In this document: positions 43,832 to 53,528 of the stretch, in pieces
Position numbering within the stretch: the stretch's first letter is position 1
How the letters are laid out: each line of letters starts with the position of its first letter
NCBI RefSeq assembly: GCF_004309355.1
Contig: NZ_BJCC01000028.1
Location: 34,342 to 98,341 of the forward strand
Source: Enterococcus florum
Lineage (GTDB): Bacteria > Bacillota > Bacilli > Lactobacillales > Enterococcaceae
Direction: 5' to 3'
DNA length: 64,000 bases
Made by a program: the position numbers and the translations under genes
Notes under the pieces: generated by a model
What the model saw: the letters and a program-made list of their open reading frames with translations, nothing else
What the model was told of the DNA's origin: nothing
The model's database searches: none

Positions 43832-44947
43832 ATGAAAAAATGGAGGATGCTGCCGCAGGTTTATTCAGGGGAGGACTGCTTAGCGAGACTTGAGCAGTTT
43901 GAAAATGAACGAGTGTGTTTAGTCTGTGATCCTTTTTTGATCGGCAGTGAAAATTTAAAACGAGTATTGTCTCATTTAGAAGAAAAAAATGAAGTGACGG
44001 CTTATTCGGAGATCGTTCCAGATCCACCGATCGAGGTCGTTGCTGAGGGTGTTGCTCGAATGCAGGAGCATCAGCCATCAGTTTTAGTAGCCGTGGGAGG
44101 TGGTTCTGCCATCGATACGGCTAAAGCGATGTTGTTTACCATGCTGGTTACCGGATATGGCAAAATCCAGCGCTTTATAGCGATACCGACGACCAGCGGA
44201 ACTGGCTCAGAGGTCACTAGCGCTTCTGTGGTGACAGATAACAAAGAGAAAATCAAATACCCCGTGTTTGATGATCGTTTAATTCCAGACGAGGCATTGT
44301 TGGATGAGCAATTGGTCGTGACCAGTCCACCCTCTGTCACTGCCTTTAGCGGATTGGATGTATTGACTCACGCGTTAGAGGCGTTGGTGGCAAAAAATCG
44401 GACAACGTTTACAGATGCCTTGGCCGAAAAAGCCGTTCGCTTTGTATTAATCTATTTAGAACGCTGCTTTACACATGGGGAAGATTTGCATGCACGTAAA
44501 AAAATGCATGAAGCCTCTTGTTTAGCCGGCTTAGCGTTTGATGCAGCCGGTCTTGGGATCAATCACGCAATCGCTCACCAGGTGGGCGGTCAGTTTAAGG
44601 TGCCTCATGGATTGGCAAATGCGATGCTATTGCCACATGTCGTTGATTTCAACGGAAAAGACAAAAGAGCAAAAGAAACCTATGCAAAAATTGCTGTTCA
44701 TTTAGGATTGGGAAATCCTTCGCTTAGTAAGGATCTATTAGTGATGAAGCTGGAAAAAGAAATCATTCAGCTTTGCAAAGCAGTCAAGTGTCCTATGACC
44801 CTGAGAGAGTTTGGGATTGATCCAACAGAGGCTAAGGAGCGTGCGGAAATCATTGCACAAAATGCATTGAACGACAGCACTTATCCATTTAATCCAATAA
44901 CGGCAAGTAAGGAAGACCTGATCCGAGTCTACAAAAAAATTATTTAA
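43832..44947 (+). CDS. pduQ: Propanol dehydrogenase PduQ (iron-containing ADH)
   Basis: 371 residues from ATG 43832 (GGAGG 7 bases upstream; the open frame extends to 43748 within pduP). Reduces propionaldehyde to 1-propanol and recycles NAD+ inside the organelle. Features are [28 protein letters not shown], and the metal histidines in GINHAIAHQVGGQFKVPHGLANA. Length equals PduQ. Confidence 0.94.
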   Translation: MKKWRMLPQVYSGEDCLARLEQFENERVCLVCDPFLIGSENLKRVLSHLEEKNEVTAYSEIVPDPPIEVVAEGVARMQEHQPSVLVAVGGGSAIDTAKAMLFTMLVTGYGKIQRFIAIPTTSGTGSEVTSASVVTDNKEKIKYPVFDDRLIPDEALLDEQLVVTSPPSVTAFSGLDVLTHALEALVAKNRTTFTDALAEKAVRFVLIYLERCFTHGEDLHARKKMHEASCLAGLAFDAAGLGINHAIAHQVGGQFKVPHGLANAMLLPHVVDFNGKDKRAKETYAKIAVHLGLGNPSLSKDLLVMKLEKEIIQLCKAVKCPMTLREFGIDPTEAKERAEIIAQNALNDSTYPFNPITASKEDLIRVYKKII

Positions 44948-45028
44948 AGTATCAGCCAAGTCTTGACGAGTTGTTCGTCATCATTTGAAGCAAACGAAAA
45001 AAATAATAAAGAGCGAGGAGGACTTGAA

Positions 45029-45748
45029 ATGAATAGTCCAGTGTTTGGAGAATTCTTTGGAACAATCGTACTAATTGCTTTTGGTTCTGGTGTTGGTTGT
45101 TCAACGAACTTAAAAGGAGCTTTAGGAAAAGCTGTTGGCGCAAACTGGGTTTACATCGCTTTTGGCTGGGGGATCGCCGTGATGCTGGGAGTGTTTGCCA
45201 GCGGTCAATTTGGTTCGCCAGGGCACTTGAATCCAGCTGTTACGATCGGTTTTGCAGTTGCGGGGAGCTTTGAATGGGCACAAGTATTGCCATTTATTTT
45301 AGCCCAGATTGCAGGTGCATTCGTGGGGGCGCTGATTGCGGCGATTCATTTTTGGCCGCATTTTCAAAATACAACCGTGGAAGAAGGCAATTCAGTTGGT
45401 ATCTTTGCGACAGGTCCAGCAATCGTAAATACACCTTTCAATGTAATTAGTGAAGTTATCGCTACTTGTTTCTTTGTTTTAGCGATCCAATTGATGCCAG
45501 CAGCGGATATTCCTCCTGGGGTACAGCCATTGATTCTTGTCTTTGTAGTTGCTGGGATCGGTTTTTCATTCGGATCGACAACTGGATACGCAATCAACCC
45601 TTGTCGTGACTTTGGTCCACGCTTAATGTATGCGATTATGCCGATTCCAAACAAAGGCGGGGCAAACTGGGGCTATGCTTGGGTACCGATCGTGGGCCCG
45701 ATCATTGGTGCTTGTATCGCAACATTATTAGTAAAAGCTGTAAGTTAG
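45029..45748 (+). CDS. pduF: Propanediol/glycerol diffusion facilitator, MIP family (PduF/GlpF)
   Basis: 239 residues from ATG 45029 (GAGGAGG 8 bases upstream). Six membrane helices and two NPA half-helices: the first is GHLNPAVTIG, the second reads INPCRDFGPR, where the usual alanine of NPA is Cys. The RDFGPR arginine of the selectivity filter is kept. Probably admits 1,2-propanediol and glycerol. Placed between pduQ and the kinase as in Listeria. Confidence 0.9.
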   Translation: MNSPVFGEFFGTIVLIAFGSGVGCSTNLKGALGKAVGANWVYIAFGWGIAVMLGVFASGQFGSPGHLNPAVTIGFAVAGSFEWAQVLPFILAQIAGAFVGALIAAIHFWPHFQNTTVEEGNSVGIFATGPAIVNTPFNVISEVIATCFFVLAIQLMPAADIPPGVQPLILVFVVAGIGFSFGSTTGYAINPCRDFGPRLMYAIMPIPNKGGANWGYAWVPIVGPIIGACIATLLVKAVS

Positions 45749-45758
45749 AGGTGACAGA

Positions 45759-46943
45759 ATGCCAACAAAAATTATGTCCATCAATGCGGGAAGCTCTTCT
45801 TTGAAATTTCAATTATTTGAAATGCCGACTGAAAAAACAGTTGCCAAAGGCCTTTTTGAACGGCTGGGAAGTCAGGACAACGCTGTATTTAGTTATTCGT
45901 TTGGCACAGCAAAGGAGAAAAAGGAACTGAACCGGTTTTCTCACAAAGAGGCGGTAGATTTTCTATTGAATTTTTTGATTGAGAAAAAAATCCTTTCATC
46001 GTTGGAAGAGTTAAAAGGGGTTGGACATCGAGTAGCTCACGGAGGCGAGGCTTTTCCTCATTCGTGTGTGATTGGTATTCAAGAAGAAGCAGTGATTGAT
46101 GAGCTGTGTCAACTGGCTCCTTTGCATAATCCAGTAAATTTAGTAGGGATCCGTTCCTTTAAGGAGGCTCTTCCTGGGGTTAAGCAGGTTGCTGTTTTCG
46201 ACACAGCTTTTCATCAAACGATGCCGTCAAAAAACTATATTTATCCAATCCCTTATGATTATTATACGCAGGATGGGATTCGAAAGTATGGGTTTCATGG
46301 AACGAGCCATCAATACGTAGGGGATGAAGCGGCGAAGGCGCTAGGGGAGCAAGTCGAATCACTTAAGATCATTTCCTGCCACTTGGGTAATGGCGCAAGC
46401 ATTTGTGCGATCAAAAATGGCAAATCGTTCGATACCAGCATGGGATTCACTCCGTTAGCTGGACTAATGATGGGGACGCGCTGCGGGGATATCGACCCCT
46501 CAATCTTGACTTATCTGCAAAAAAATAAAAAAATGACACCAGAAGATGTTGAAGCAATGATGAATCAGCAATCAGGCTTTTTAGGTGTCTCACAGCTTTC
46601 CAACGATTCTCGCGATATTTTAAAGGCCGCAAGTGAAGACAACCCACAAGCACGATTGGCCTTAGATATTTTTACGAATCGAGTTAAAACGACAATTGGA
46701 GCTTACGCTGCAGAAATGGGCGGAATCGATGTTGTGATTTTTACAGCGGGAATTGGCGAGAACTCTGCTGAGATTCGCCAGCTGTGTTGTTCTGATCTAG
46801 CTTTCTTAGGCATTGAATTAGATGAAAATCGCAATCAAGAGGGACAATCATTCATCCAAAAAGATGGAAAGTCCGTTTACGTAATGGTAATTCCTACAAA
46901 TGAAGAGTTGAAGATTGCACAAGATACATTTGAACTTGTATAA
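45759..46943 (+). CDS. pduW: Acetate/propionate kinase PduW
   Basis: 394 residues. Converts propionyl-phosphate and ADP to propionate and ATP. ASKHA-fold kinase with IMSINAGSSSLKFQLFE, GHRVAHGGEAF, FDTAFHQTMP, and CHLGNGASICA. Last gene of the pdu operon, followed by a strong terminator, so it gives the ATP yield of the pathway. It could also serve as a general acetate kinase. Confidence 0.92.
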   Translation: MPTKIMSINAGSSSLKFQLFEMPTEKTVAKGLFERLGSQDNAVFSYSFGTAKEKKELNRFSHKEAVDFLLNFLIEKKILSSLEELKGVGHRVAHGGEAFPHSCVIGIQEEAVIDELCQLAPLHNPVNLVGIRSFKEALPGVKQVAVFDTAFHQTMPSKNYIYPIPYDYYTQDGIRKYGFHGTSHQYVGDEAAKALGEQVESLKIISCHLGNGASICAIKNGKSFDTSMGFTPLAGLMMGTRCGDIDPSILTYLQKNKKMTPEDVEAMMNQQSGFLGVSQLSNDSRDILKAASEDNPQARLALDIFTNRVKTTIGAYAAEMGGIDVVIFTAGIGENSAEIRQLCCSDLAFLGIELDENRNQEGQSFIQKDGKSVYVMVIPTNEELKIAQDTFELV

Positions 46944-46992
46944 CCTATGACAAAAAGCCATCCTAAAAAAGGATGGCTTTTTGTCATAGGTT
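46942..46992. terminator. Bidirectional terminator ending the pdu operon
   Basis: Perfect 22-base arms (46942-46963 and 46971-46992, AACCTATGACAAAAAGCC... and its complement) with a 7-base A-rich loop. The T-rich arm (GGCTTTTTGTC) gives the T tract on either strand. Shared with the convergent CPBP protease gene, whose stop codon starts at 46992. Confidence 0.92.
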
Positions 46993-47690
46993 TATCCGCT
47001 GATCAGTTGGACAATGATCAAGAAAATTGATGGTATCAGTGAAAGCACAGCATTGTAAAAGAAATGAGCCATTATATTGACCCAAATATTTTTACTCCAA
47101 TAGTAAAGTCCAGCCAGAGCTAATCCTGCGACCATCAAAGGGATCATCATGATCGGAGTGCCAGAGTAATTATTGTAATGAACTAGTCCAAACAAAATGG
47201 ACGAAACAAGCAACATGACTACTCTCAGGTTTTTTGAATCTTTCCACTTGTAAAACAATTCATGTCTAAATACAATCTCTTCAGTAAATGGCGCTAAGAC
47301 CGGAATAACTCCAGAAATTAAAATCGACAAGGTGGTACTAGGACTAATCGCTGCCGCATACGATCCAAGAGCTAGACTTCCTGTTGGTTTCATCAATAAC
47401 ATACGGCCTAAAAAGATTATTATGCCAAAGGAAACTGCACCAAGCAGACTTAAACCAATATTTTTCAGCAGATGCTGTTTATATCTACGAAAATCAGCGA
47501 TTAATAAGTCCCTTCTTAACAATACTGCTGTTAAAAAACCAGAAAAAAAGATAAAAAAAGCGGCAATCGTGGCGATCATTTGGTTTTGAGTGACCCCCAG
47601 AGTGTTGATAAGTGAACCTAATAAAAGTTCTGCTGGAACGATCAGTAAAATTACGACATCTCGCCATGTCCATTGTATTGATTTTTTCAT
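46992..47690 (-). CDS. CPBP (CAAX/Abi) family membrane metalloprotease
   Basis: 232 residues with about seven membrane spans. The CPBP motifs are EEIVFRHELFY (EExxxR), FGLVHYNN and a later HFFYNAV. Members process prenylated-type or bacteriocin-related substrates, or act in immunity; the substrate is unknown. GAGGTGA lies 7 bases before the ATG. It stands alone and converges on the pdu operon. Confidence 0.85.
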   Translation of the reverse strand: MKKSIQWTWRDVVILLIVPAELLLGSLINTLGVTQNQMIATIAAFFIFFSGFLTAVLLRRDLLIADFRRYKQHLLKNIGLSLLGAVSFGIIIFLGRMLLMKPTGSLALGSYAAAISPSTTLSILISGVIPVLAPFTEEIVFRHELFYKWKDSKNLRVVMLLVSSILFGLVHYNNYSGTPIMMIPLMVAGLALAGLYYWSKNIWVNIMAHFFYNAVLSLIPSIFLIIVQLISG

Positions 47691-47837
47691 TGTTAATCAC
47701 CTCGCGAAAACGACTGTTAGTATTTACAGAAAACAAGCAAGTTATCCATAGGATTGTTCTCTCTTAGGATAGGCGATTTCTTGGAAAATGAAAAACAATC
47801 AGACTTGATCCTCAGCTGAACAGTCCTTAAAAAACAA

Positions 47838-47905
47838 AAAAAGAGAATGCGTACTCCGTCTTCTAAACGTCCAAAGACGCCGACAGAGTACCATTCTCGT
47901 GGGTT
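47838..47905 (-). terminator. Terminator of the tRNA-Lys gene
   Basis: Long imperfect stem on the minus strand (GAGAATGGTACTC pairing with GAGTACGCATTCTC, plus GTCTT/AAGAC inside) followed by TTTTTTTGTTTTTT. Confidence 0.8.
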
Positions 47906-47915
47906 TGGCACCCAA

Positions 47916-47988
<73 letters not shown>

Positions 47989-48005
47989 AAATAAGCTACT
48001 TCAAT

Positions 48006-48034
48006 ATGTTAGCACTAGCAAATTGAAAATGCAA
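48006..48034 (-). promoter_or_regulatory. Promoter of tRNA-Lys
   Basis: On the minus strand TTGCAT (48029-48034) and TAACAT (48006-48011) are separated by 17 bases, 18 bases upstream of the tRNA 5' end. Confidence 0.7.
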
Positions 48035-48084
48035 GAAGAAACCTATGAAAAATGAATGTAAAATATCTAGTTATCAAAACTATG

Positions 48085-48113
48085 TTGTATAATCACAAAA
48101 ATTAAATTATAAT
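48085..48113 (+). promoter_or_regulatory. Promoter of the DUF1836-degV pair
   Basis: TTGTAT (48085-48090) and TATAAT (48108-48113) with a 17-base spacer, 21 bases before the ATG. Confidence 0.7.
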
Positions 48114-48134
48114 AGAGTAGAAAGGAGCGTTCTA

Positions 48135-48677
48135 ATGAATACTGAAGCACTAAAAAAATGGGCTGAAGAATTATTAAACTTTCATATGCCGCTTTGGGAA
48201 GAACTACCAGAGCTCGAATTGTATATGGATCAGGTGATCACCTTAGTTGATCGTTATCTATCTCCGCTTATTGAGCCTGACAAGCACCATCTCTTATCAA
48301 GTGCCATGGTCAATAACTATGTAAAACACAAGTTAGTTCCTCCGCCAGAAAAAAAACGTTACAACAAAAACCACTTGGCCTACTTGATCGCCATCACATT
48401 ATTAAAGCAAGTGTTGACGATTCCTGATATAAAAGAAGTGATCGTTTTGCAGTTAAAAATGGAAAAACCAAAAAATGCTTACAATAATTTTTGCCAGAAA
48501 CAAGAAGAAGCAGTGCATCATATTGCTGAGCTGGTTTTGGCAAAAGACAAGGACCTGCCGAAAGAACCCGTCAGAGATCCACGTTATTTAGCGATGGAGA
48601 GTGCGATCTCTTCATTTGCCAACAAAATGTTGGTAGAAAAAATAATCGAGTTGAAAAAGGGTGAAGACAATGACTAA
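48135..48677 (+). CDS. DUF1836 domain protein
   Basis: 180 residues. The DUF1836 segment spans about residues 10-130, with MVNNYVKHKLVPPPEKKRYNKNHLAYLIAI resembling the winged MerR-like helix-turn-helix (N-Y-V-K, then a lysine-rich wing). A DNA-binding role is possible. AAAGGAG before the ATG; overlaps degV by 8 bases, so they are co-expressed. Function unknown. Confidence 0.8.
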   Translation: MNTEALKKWAEELLNFHMPLWEELPELELYMDQVITLVDRYLSPLIEPDKHHLLSSAMVNNYVKHKLVPPPEKKRYNKNHLAYLIAITLLKQVLTIPDIKEVIVLQLKMEKPKNAYNNFCQKQEEAVHHIAELVLAKDKDLPKEPVRDPRYLAMESAISSFANKMLVEKIIELKKGEDND

Positions 48678-49527
48678 AGAAAAAATTGCGATATTAGTAG
48701 ATTCGGGCACGGATGTCCCACAGGAAGTCGTAGACCGTGCGCCCATTTTTATGGTTTCCTTGCGAGTGATTTTTAAAGACAAGGAATTTCTTGATCGAAT
48801 CGAGATCAGTTCAGATACGATTTTTCCAATGCTGAAAGACGAATTGCCTAAGACTTCTTTGCCGGATGGCGAAAAAATTGTTCAGGTGTTAGATGAGATA
48901 AAAGCACAAGGATTCACACATGTTTTAATCATTACCATCTCCAGCGGCTTGAGTGGAACTTTTAATGCGTTGCGGGTGTTGTCCAATCAATATGAAGGGT
49001 TGACGTTTCATAGCGTTGATACGAAAAATATTGGGATTGCTGCTGGGTTTTCAGCGATTCTAGCAGCCGATTTGGTGGAAAAAGGCGCTTCTTTCGATCA
49101 AGTCATCCAAGAAGTGGAAGCCCATTTACCAGGGACTAAAATTTTCTTTAACGTCGATACGCTGGAATATCTGCAAAGAGGCGGGCGAATCGGTTTAGTT
49201 GCTTCTTTGCTGGGAAGTGCATTGAAATTAAAACCGATTATCTCGTGCAATGAAGAGGGCATTTATTACTCTGTTGCCAAAGTACGAGGCCTGAACAAGA
49301 GCTTTGATAAAACGATCGCGTTGATCAAAGAGCATGTAGGCACCCATCAACATTTTAATTTAGCGGTGACCCATGCGGACGCGATGGAAAATGCAAAAAA
49401 AATGCGTATTCGACTGAAGGAATCATTTCCTAAGGTTAAACAAATTTACTTTGGGAATGTTTCTCCCGCTTTGTCTGTTCACACAGGCCCTAATAGCTTA
49501 GGCGTTGCCGTACAGATTTTAAACTAA
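48670..49527 (+). CDS. DegV family fatty-acid-binding protein
   Basis: 285 residues from ATG 48670 (AAGGGTG upstream; GTG 48661 is an in-frame alternative). DegV fold: IAILVDSGTDVP at the start, KTSLPDGEKI, TISSGLSGTFNALRV, and NVDTLEYLQRGGRIG. Relatives (FakB) hold a fatty acid for phosphorylation by FakA. No fakA in the window, so the specific lipid role is inference. Confidence 0.88.
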   Translation: MTKEKIAILVDSGTDVPQEVVDRAPIFMVSLRVIFKDKEFLDRIEISSDTIFPMLKDELPKTSLPDGEKIVQVLDEIKAQGFTHVLIITISSGLSGTFNALRVLSNQYEGLTFHSVDTKNIGIAAGFSAILAADLVEKGASFDQVIQEVEAHLPGTKIFFNVDTLEYLQRGGRIGLVASLLGSALKLKPIISCNEEGIYYSVAKVRGLNKSFDKTIALIKEHVGTHQHFNLAVTHADAMENAKKMRIRLKESFPKVKQIYFGNVSPALSVHTGPNSLGVAVQILN

Positions 49528-49529
49528 AC

Positions 49530-49553
49530 TCACTTTTTAGTGGGTTTTTTTAG
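49530..49553 (+). terminator. Terminator after degV
   Basis: ACTCACT and AGTGGGT arms around a T loop followed by TTTTTTT, directly after the degV stop. Confidence 0.85.
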
Positions 49554-49681
49554 ATGTTATTAGATGTTAAAAGAAGTTTGCGAAACAAGCAAACAGATCA
49601 TGCGAGGATGAAACCAACAGAAAAATAATGTATAATAAAAAGGTATATACATTATGATGGAAAAGTTTGAGGTGAATCTTA

Positions 49682-50386
49682 GTGAAAAAAATTCTAGTCG
49701 TGGACGATGAAAAGCCGATCTCAGATATCGTTAAATTTAATCTGACGAAGGAAGGCTATGAAGTTTTTACTGCTTATGATGGCGAAGAGGCTCTTGAGAA
49801 AGTCGAAGAGGTCCAGCCGGATTTGATTTTATTGGATTTGATGCTGCCCAAAAAAGATGGTTTAGAGGTAGCACGTGAAGTTAGAAAGACCCATGACATG
49901 CCAATTATTATGGTAACTGCAAAAGATTCAGAGATCGATAAGGTGCTGGGATTGGAATTGGGAGCAGATGATTATGTCACTAAACCATTTTCCAACCGAG
50001 AATTGGTTGCACGAGTCAAAGCCAATTTGCGCCGTCGCGGACAAGCACCAAAAGAAGAGGAAGACACCACTCAAAGTGATTTGACGATTGGTGATTTGAC
50101 GATTCATCCGGACGCCTACATGGTGACCAAGCGCGGTGACACGATTGAATTGACCCATCGTGAATTTGAACTGCTGCACTACTTGGCGAAACACATTGGT
50201 CAAGTAATGACGCGTGAACATTTGCTTCAGACGGTCTGGGGCTATGATTATTTTGGCGACGTACGCACAGTTGATGTGACGGTGCGACGTCTCAGAGAGA
50301 AAATCGAAGACAATCCGAGTCATCCAACGTACCTAGTGACCAGACGAGGCGTTGGTTATTATCTACGTAACCCTGAACAGGAGTAA
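49682..50386 (+). CDS. walR: Response regulator WalR (YycF)
   Basis: 234 residues from GTG 49682 (GAGGTGA 6 bases upstream). Receiver domain with acidic pocket DD at 8-9, phosphoacceptor Asp52 ([13 protein letters not shown]), [25 protein letters not shown], then an OmpR-type winged helix ending [29 protein letters not shown]. Essential regulator of cell-wall metabolism in Firmicutes. First gene of walRKHIJ; TATAAT at 49631-49636 is a candidate -10. Confidence 0.96.
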   Translation: MKKILVVDDEKPISDIVKFNLTKEGYEVFTAYDGEEALEKVEEVQPDLILLDLMLPKKDGLEVAREVRKTHDMPIIMVTAKDSEIDKVLGLELGADDYVTKPFSNRELVARVKANLRRRGQAPKEEEDTTQSDLTIGDLTIHPDAYMVTKRGDTIELTHREFELLHYLAKHIGQVMTREHLLQTVWGYDYFGDVRTVDVTVRRLREKIEDNPSHPTYLVTRRGVGYYLRNPEQE

Positions 50387-50388
50387 TC

Positions 50389-52218
50389 ATGAAGAATAAA
50401 GTCCGTTTTTATCGGTCAGTCAATTTCAAGATTGCTTTTTCCTTCATCTTGATCTTGCTGATTTCTATCGAGATCATCGGTGCTTACTTTATTCGTGGAT
50501 TGGAAAAAGAAACCATCAATACGTTTACCAAAGATATGAATCAGCGCGTCGCTTATTTGGCGACGACGCTAGGATCGACGATGGCCGAAGACAATGAAAA
50601 TGAAGCTGAAATGATCCAGCGCTTGCTGGAGAACAACACAGCTTCTGACATTGAAGAGATGTGGGTGGTCGATGACAAAGGGATCGTTTTGGCGACCAAT
50701 GATGTTGCTCAGAAGGATTCGATTGTCGGAAAGAAAAACGAATACAGCGATATTGATGATTTTTCCATCAAGCAATATGTAGCACTAGATGATAACAATA
50801 AACGGGTATATATCAATGTTCAGCCAATTCAGTCCCCGACAGGCGATTCTGCCGTGATCGGGGCTCTTTATGTTAAGAGCGACATTGAGCAAAAATATAC
50901 CGAGATAAGCAATACGGCAATCATTTTTTTCACGGCATCATTGATTGCTGGAATGATTTCAATGGTAGTTGCGCTGCTTGTAGCGCGCTCCATCACAAAG
51001 CCCATTGAAGAAATGCGCAAACAAGCGATTCGGATTGCTCAAGGAGACTATTCGGACAAAGTGGAAGTCCATGGTCATGATGAGTTGAGCCAACTGGCAG
51101 AAACGTTTAATAAATTGTCTGATCGAATCGAGGACGCACAGGATACGATGGAAGCAGAACGAAATCGTTTAGATAGTGTCCTAACCCACATGACAGACGG
51201 AGTAATTGCGACTGACCGTCGTGGAAAAGTGATCACGATCAACGAGATGGCTTTATCTTTGCTAGACGTCACCAATGAGACCGCCATCGGCTCCTCCATT
51301 TTGACACTGCTGGATCTTGAAGAGGAATACACGCTGCGAAAACTTTTAGAGGCACAGGAAGAACTGCAATTGGATCGTTCGAAGTCGGATCGAGATGAAG
51401 ATCGCATGATTCTGCGCGCAGATTTTGCAATGATTCGTCGGGAATCTGGGTTTATCAGCGGATTGGTAGTCGTCTTGCATGATGTCACCGAGCAGGAAAA
51501 AACGGCCGAGGAACGGCGTCAATTTGTTTCAAACGTTTCCCACGAACTACGGACACCGTTGACTAGTGTACGCAGTTATTTAGAAGCTTTAGACGAAGGT
51601 GCTTGGCAAGAAAAAGAGATCGCACCTCAATTTATCAACGTAACTCTCGGTGAAACAGACCGAATGATCCGCATGATCAATGATCTGCTGAACCTCTCAC
51701 GGATGGATTCCGGAAATCAGCAACTGGACTTAGAATTCGTCAACTTTAATGAGTTAGTGGATTACGTGTTGGATCGTTTTGACATGATGGTGACAAACCA
51801 AGATAAAAAATATCAGATCATTCGTGATTTTACGGAGCGAGACCTGTGGGTGGAAGTTGATACAGATAAGATCATGCAGGTGATTGATAATATTATGAAC
51901 AATGCGATCAAGTATTCTCCTGACGGGGGAAAGATTACTGTCCATCTTGTTGAAACACACAATAATGTTGTTCTGAGTGTGAAGGATCAAGGGTTGGGTA
52001 TTCCTAAAAAAGATCTTGATAAAGTATTTGAACGGTTCTACCGCGTCGATAAGGCACGCGCAAGAGAACAAGGAGGAACTGGTTTGGGCTTGGCGATCTC
52101 CAAAGAAGTCATTAAAGCTCACAAAGGTTCAATCTGGGTGGAAAGTATTGAAGGAAGGGGCTCCACGTTCTACATCTCCTTGCCATATGAACCGTACGAG
52201 GAGGATTGGTGGGAATGA
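50389..52218 (+). CDS. walK: Sensor histidine kinase WalK (YycG)
   Basis: 609 residues. Two membrane spans (about 13-33 and 182-204) flank an extracellular sensor; then HAMP (RSITKPIEEMRKQAIRIAQGDY), PAS (RLDSVLTHMTDGVIATDRRG, with the histidine that can bind zinc in WalK), phosphoacceptor His385 in FVSNVSHELRTPL, and an HATPase domain (NIMNNAIKYSPDGG, GTGLGLAISKEV). Partner of WalR, 2 bases downstream. Stop overlaps walH (ATGA). Confidence 0.96.
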   Translation: MKNKVRFYRSVNFKIAFSFILILLISIEIIGAYFIRGLEKETINTFTKDMNQRVAYLATTLGSTMAEDNENEAEMIQRLLENNTASDIEEMWVVDDKGIVLATNDVAQKDSIVGKKNEYSDIDDFSIKQYVALDDNNKRVYINVQPIQSPTGDSAVIGALYVKSDIEQKYTEISNTAIIFFTASLIAGMISMVVALLVARSITKPIEEMRKQAIRIAQGDYSDKVEVHGHDELSQLAETFNKLSDRIEDAQDTMEAERNRLDSVLTHMTDGVIATDRRGKVITINEMALSLLDVTNETAIGSSILTLLDLEEEYTLRKLLEAQEELQLDRSKSDRDEDRMILRADFAMIRRESGFISGLVVVLHDVTEQEKTAEERRQFVSNVSHELRTPLTSVRSYLEALDEGAWQEKEIAPQFINVTLGETDRMIRMINDLLNLSRMDSGNQQLDLEFVNFNELVDYVLDRFDMMVTNQDKKYQIIRDFTERDLWVEVDTDKIMQVIDNIMNNAIKYSPDGGKITVHLVETHNNVVLSVKDQGLGIPKKDLDKVFERFYRVDKARAREQGGTGLGLAISKEVIKAHKGSIWVESIEGRGSTFYISLPYEPYEEDWWE

Positions 52219-53528
52219 AGATTCCAGAAAAACTTTTACGAGTCGCGTTAGGCTTTCTAATTTTGCTGAGTCTCTTTTTCACTTATTCGATCTGGGTCAG
52301 CCCGGCTGGAAATGTGAGCAGCTTAGATTCTGGAAAGAACGTTGTTCAGAGTGAACAAAACTATGCGAAGGCAACGGATGCCTTTCTTCCGATCCGGGGA
52401 ATTTGGAATATTGACGGGGATCATTTTCAAACCAACAGCGAGAACCTGCTGGCGACTGCCCAGGCAAGACTAACTGAGGGAACTTACGGGGAATTGGAAT
52501 TAGTAGCTGACAATGAAGAAAAAATGATTCCTTATTATCTGCTGTCTCACGGAGTGGAATTGAATTATGAAGGTCCGTTTTCGTTGGCTGAATATGTTAA
52601 GGTTTTTGATATGCCGTTGAATTTAGAGCATCTAAAGGATAGCCAACAAATTTTGTTTAATAAAATTCAAATTGATTTTGGAGACCAAAAAATTCGGTTC
52701 TTGAATTTTCGCAAACATCTTGTTTATCAAGCAGATCTGTCGCTGGACTTTAAACAGATAGGGCAGCTTTATGCAGAAAATCCTCAACGTTTTCTACCAA
52801 TGACGACGGATCAGCAGTTGATTCCTCGGTTGCTGCAGACAAAAGAGGTCGTGCGTTTAAAAAAATATAGTTATATCCTGACGACCCAGACCTATTCCTT
52901 ATTCAGAAATGCGTTTTTCCAAGACCCTGAACAGGCTCGTGGGGAAGAAGAGGATAACGGTGCGCGTTCGTTTATCAGTGGGCAAGAAGAAATGGTGATG
53001 GACGAAGAAAAACGAACGGTTACCTTTAACGGTAAACTGGCAGATGATCTTCAAAATCAAAGCCTATACAATCAGAGCTTCAGCTACGTTAGTCGATTAG
53101 GAACTGCGGTAGGGAATTTACGTTATTTCGATCGTCAAAATAATCAAATCAATTATCGGATTTTTGTTGAAGGCTATCCGATCTTCAGCCAATCTTCCAA
53201 AGGGAAAATGACTGTATCGATCGAAGAAGATCAGGGGAATTCAAACAATAAGGTTCAAATTTCGACAAGTATGGATACTGTCCAAGTACCGATCCCTTCT
53301 GAAGAAGAGGTGGAACTGCCAAGTTCAGCAGTCATGGAAGGAAATCTTCAGGCTGTCGGTATAGATCTTAGTCTGCTTCAAAGCTATATCATCGGCTATA
53401 CCTGGCAGGATGTGGATGGCGTAAATAAGGTGGTCGCACTGACTCCTGAATGGTATGTAAAGTACAACGATCAATGGTATCCGGCGAGAGAATTGATGCA
53501 AGGGCCACCTGAAATGGAGGCGAGCTGA
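52215..53528 (+). CDS. walH: WalK-regulating membrane protein WalH (YycH)
   Basis: 437 residues from ATG 52215 (AGGAGG about 10 bases upstream). One N-terminal membrane span (VALGFLILLSLFFTYSIWVS) and a large extracellular part. YycH and YycI form a complex that adjusts WalK activity. The sequence is poorly conserved; identification rests on location, topology and motifs such as QTYSLFRNAFFQDPEQAR. Confidence 0.9.
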   Translation: MKIPEKLLRVALGFLILLSLFFTYSIWVSPAGNVSSLDSGKNVVQSEQNYAKATDAFLPIRGIWNIDGDHFQTNSENLLATAQARLTEGTYGELELVADNEEKMIPYYLLSHGVELNYEGPFSLAEYVKVFDMPLNLEHLKDSQQILFNKIQIDFGDQKIRFLNFRKHLVYQADLSLDFKQIGQLYAENPQRFLPMTTDQQLIPRLLQTKEVVRLKKYSYILTTQTYSLFRNAFFQDPEQARGEEEDNGARSFISGQEEMVMDEEKRTVTFNGKLADDLQNQSLYNQSFSYVSRLGTAVGNLRYFDRQNNQINYRIFVEGYPIFSQSSKGKMTVSIEEDQGNSNNKVQISTSMDTVQVPIPSEEEVELPSSAVMEGNLQAVGIDLSLLQSYIIGYTWQDVDGVNKVVALTPEWYVKYNDQWYPARELMQGPPEMEAS

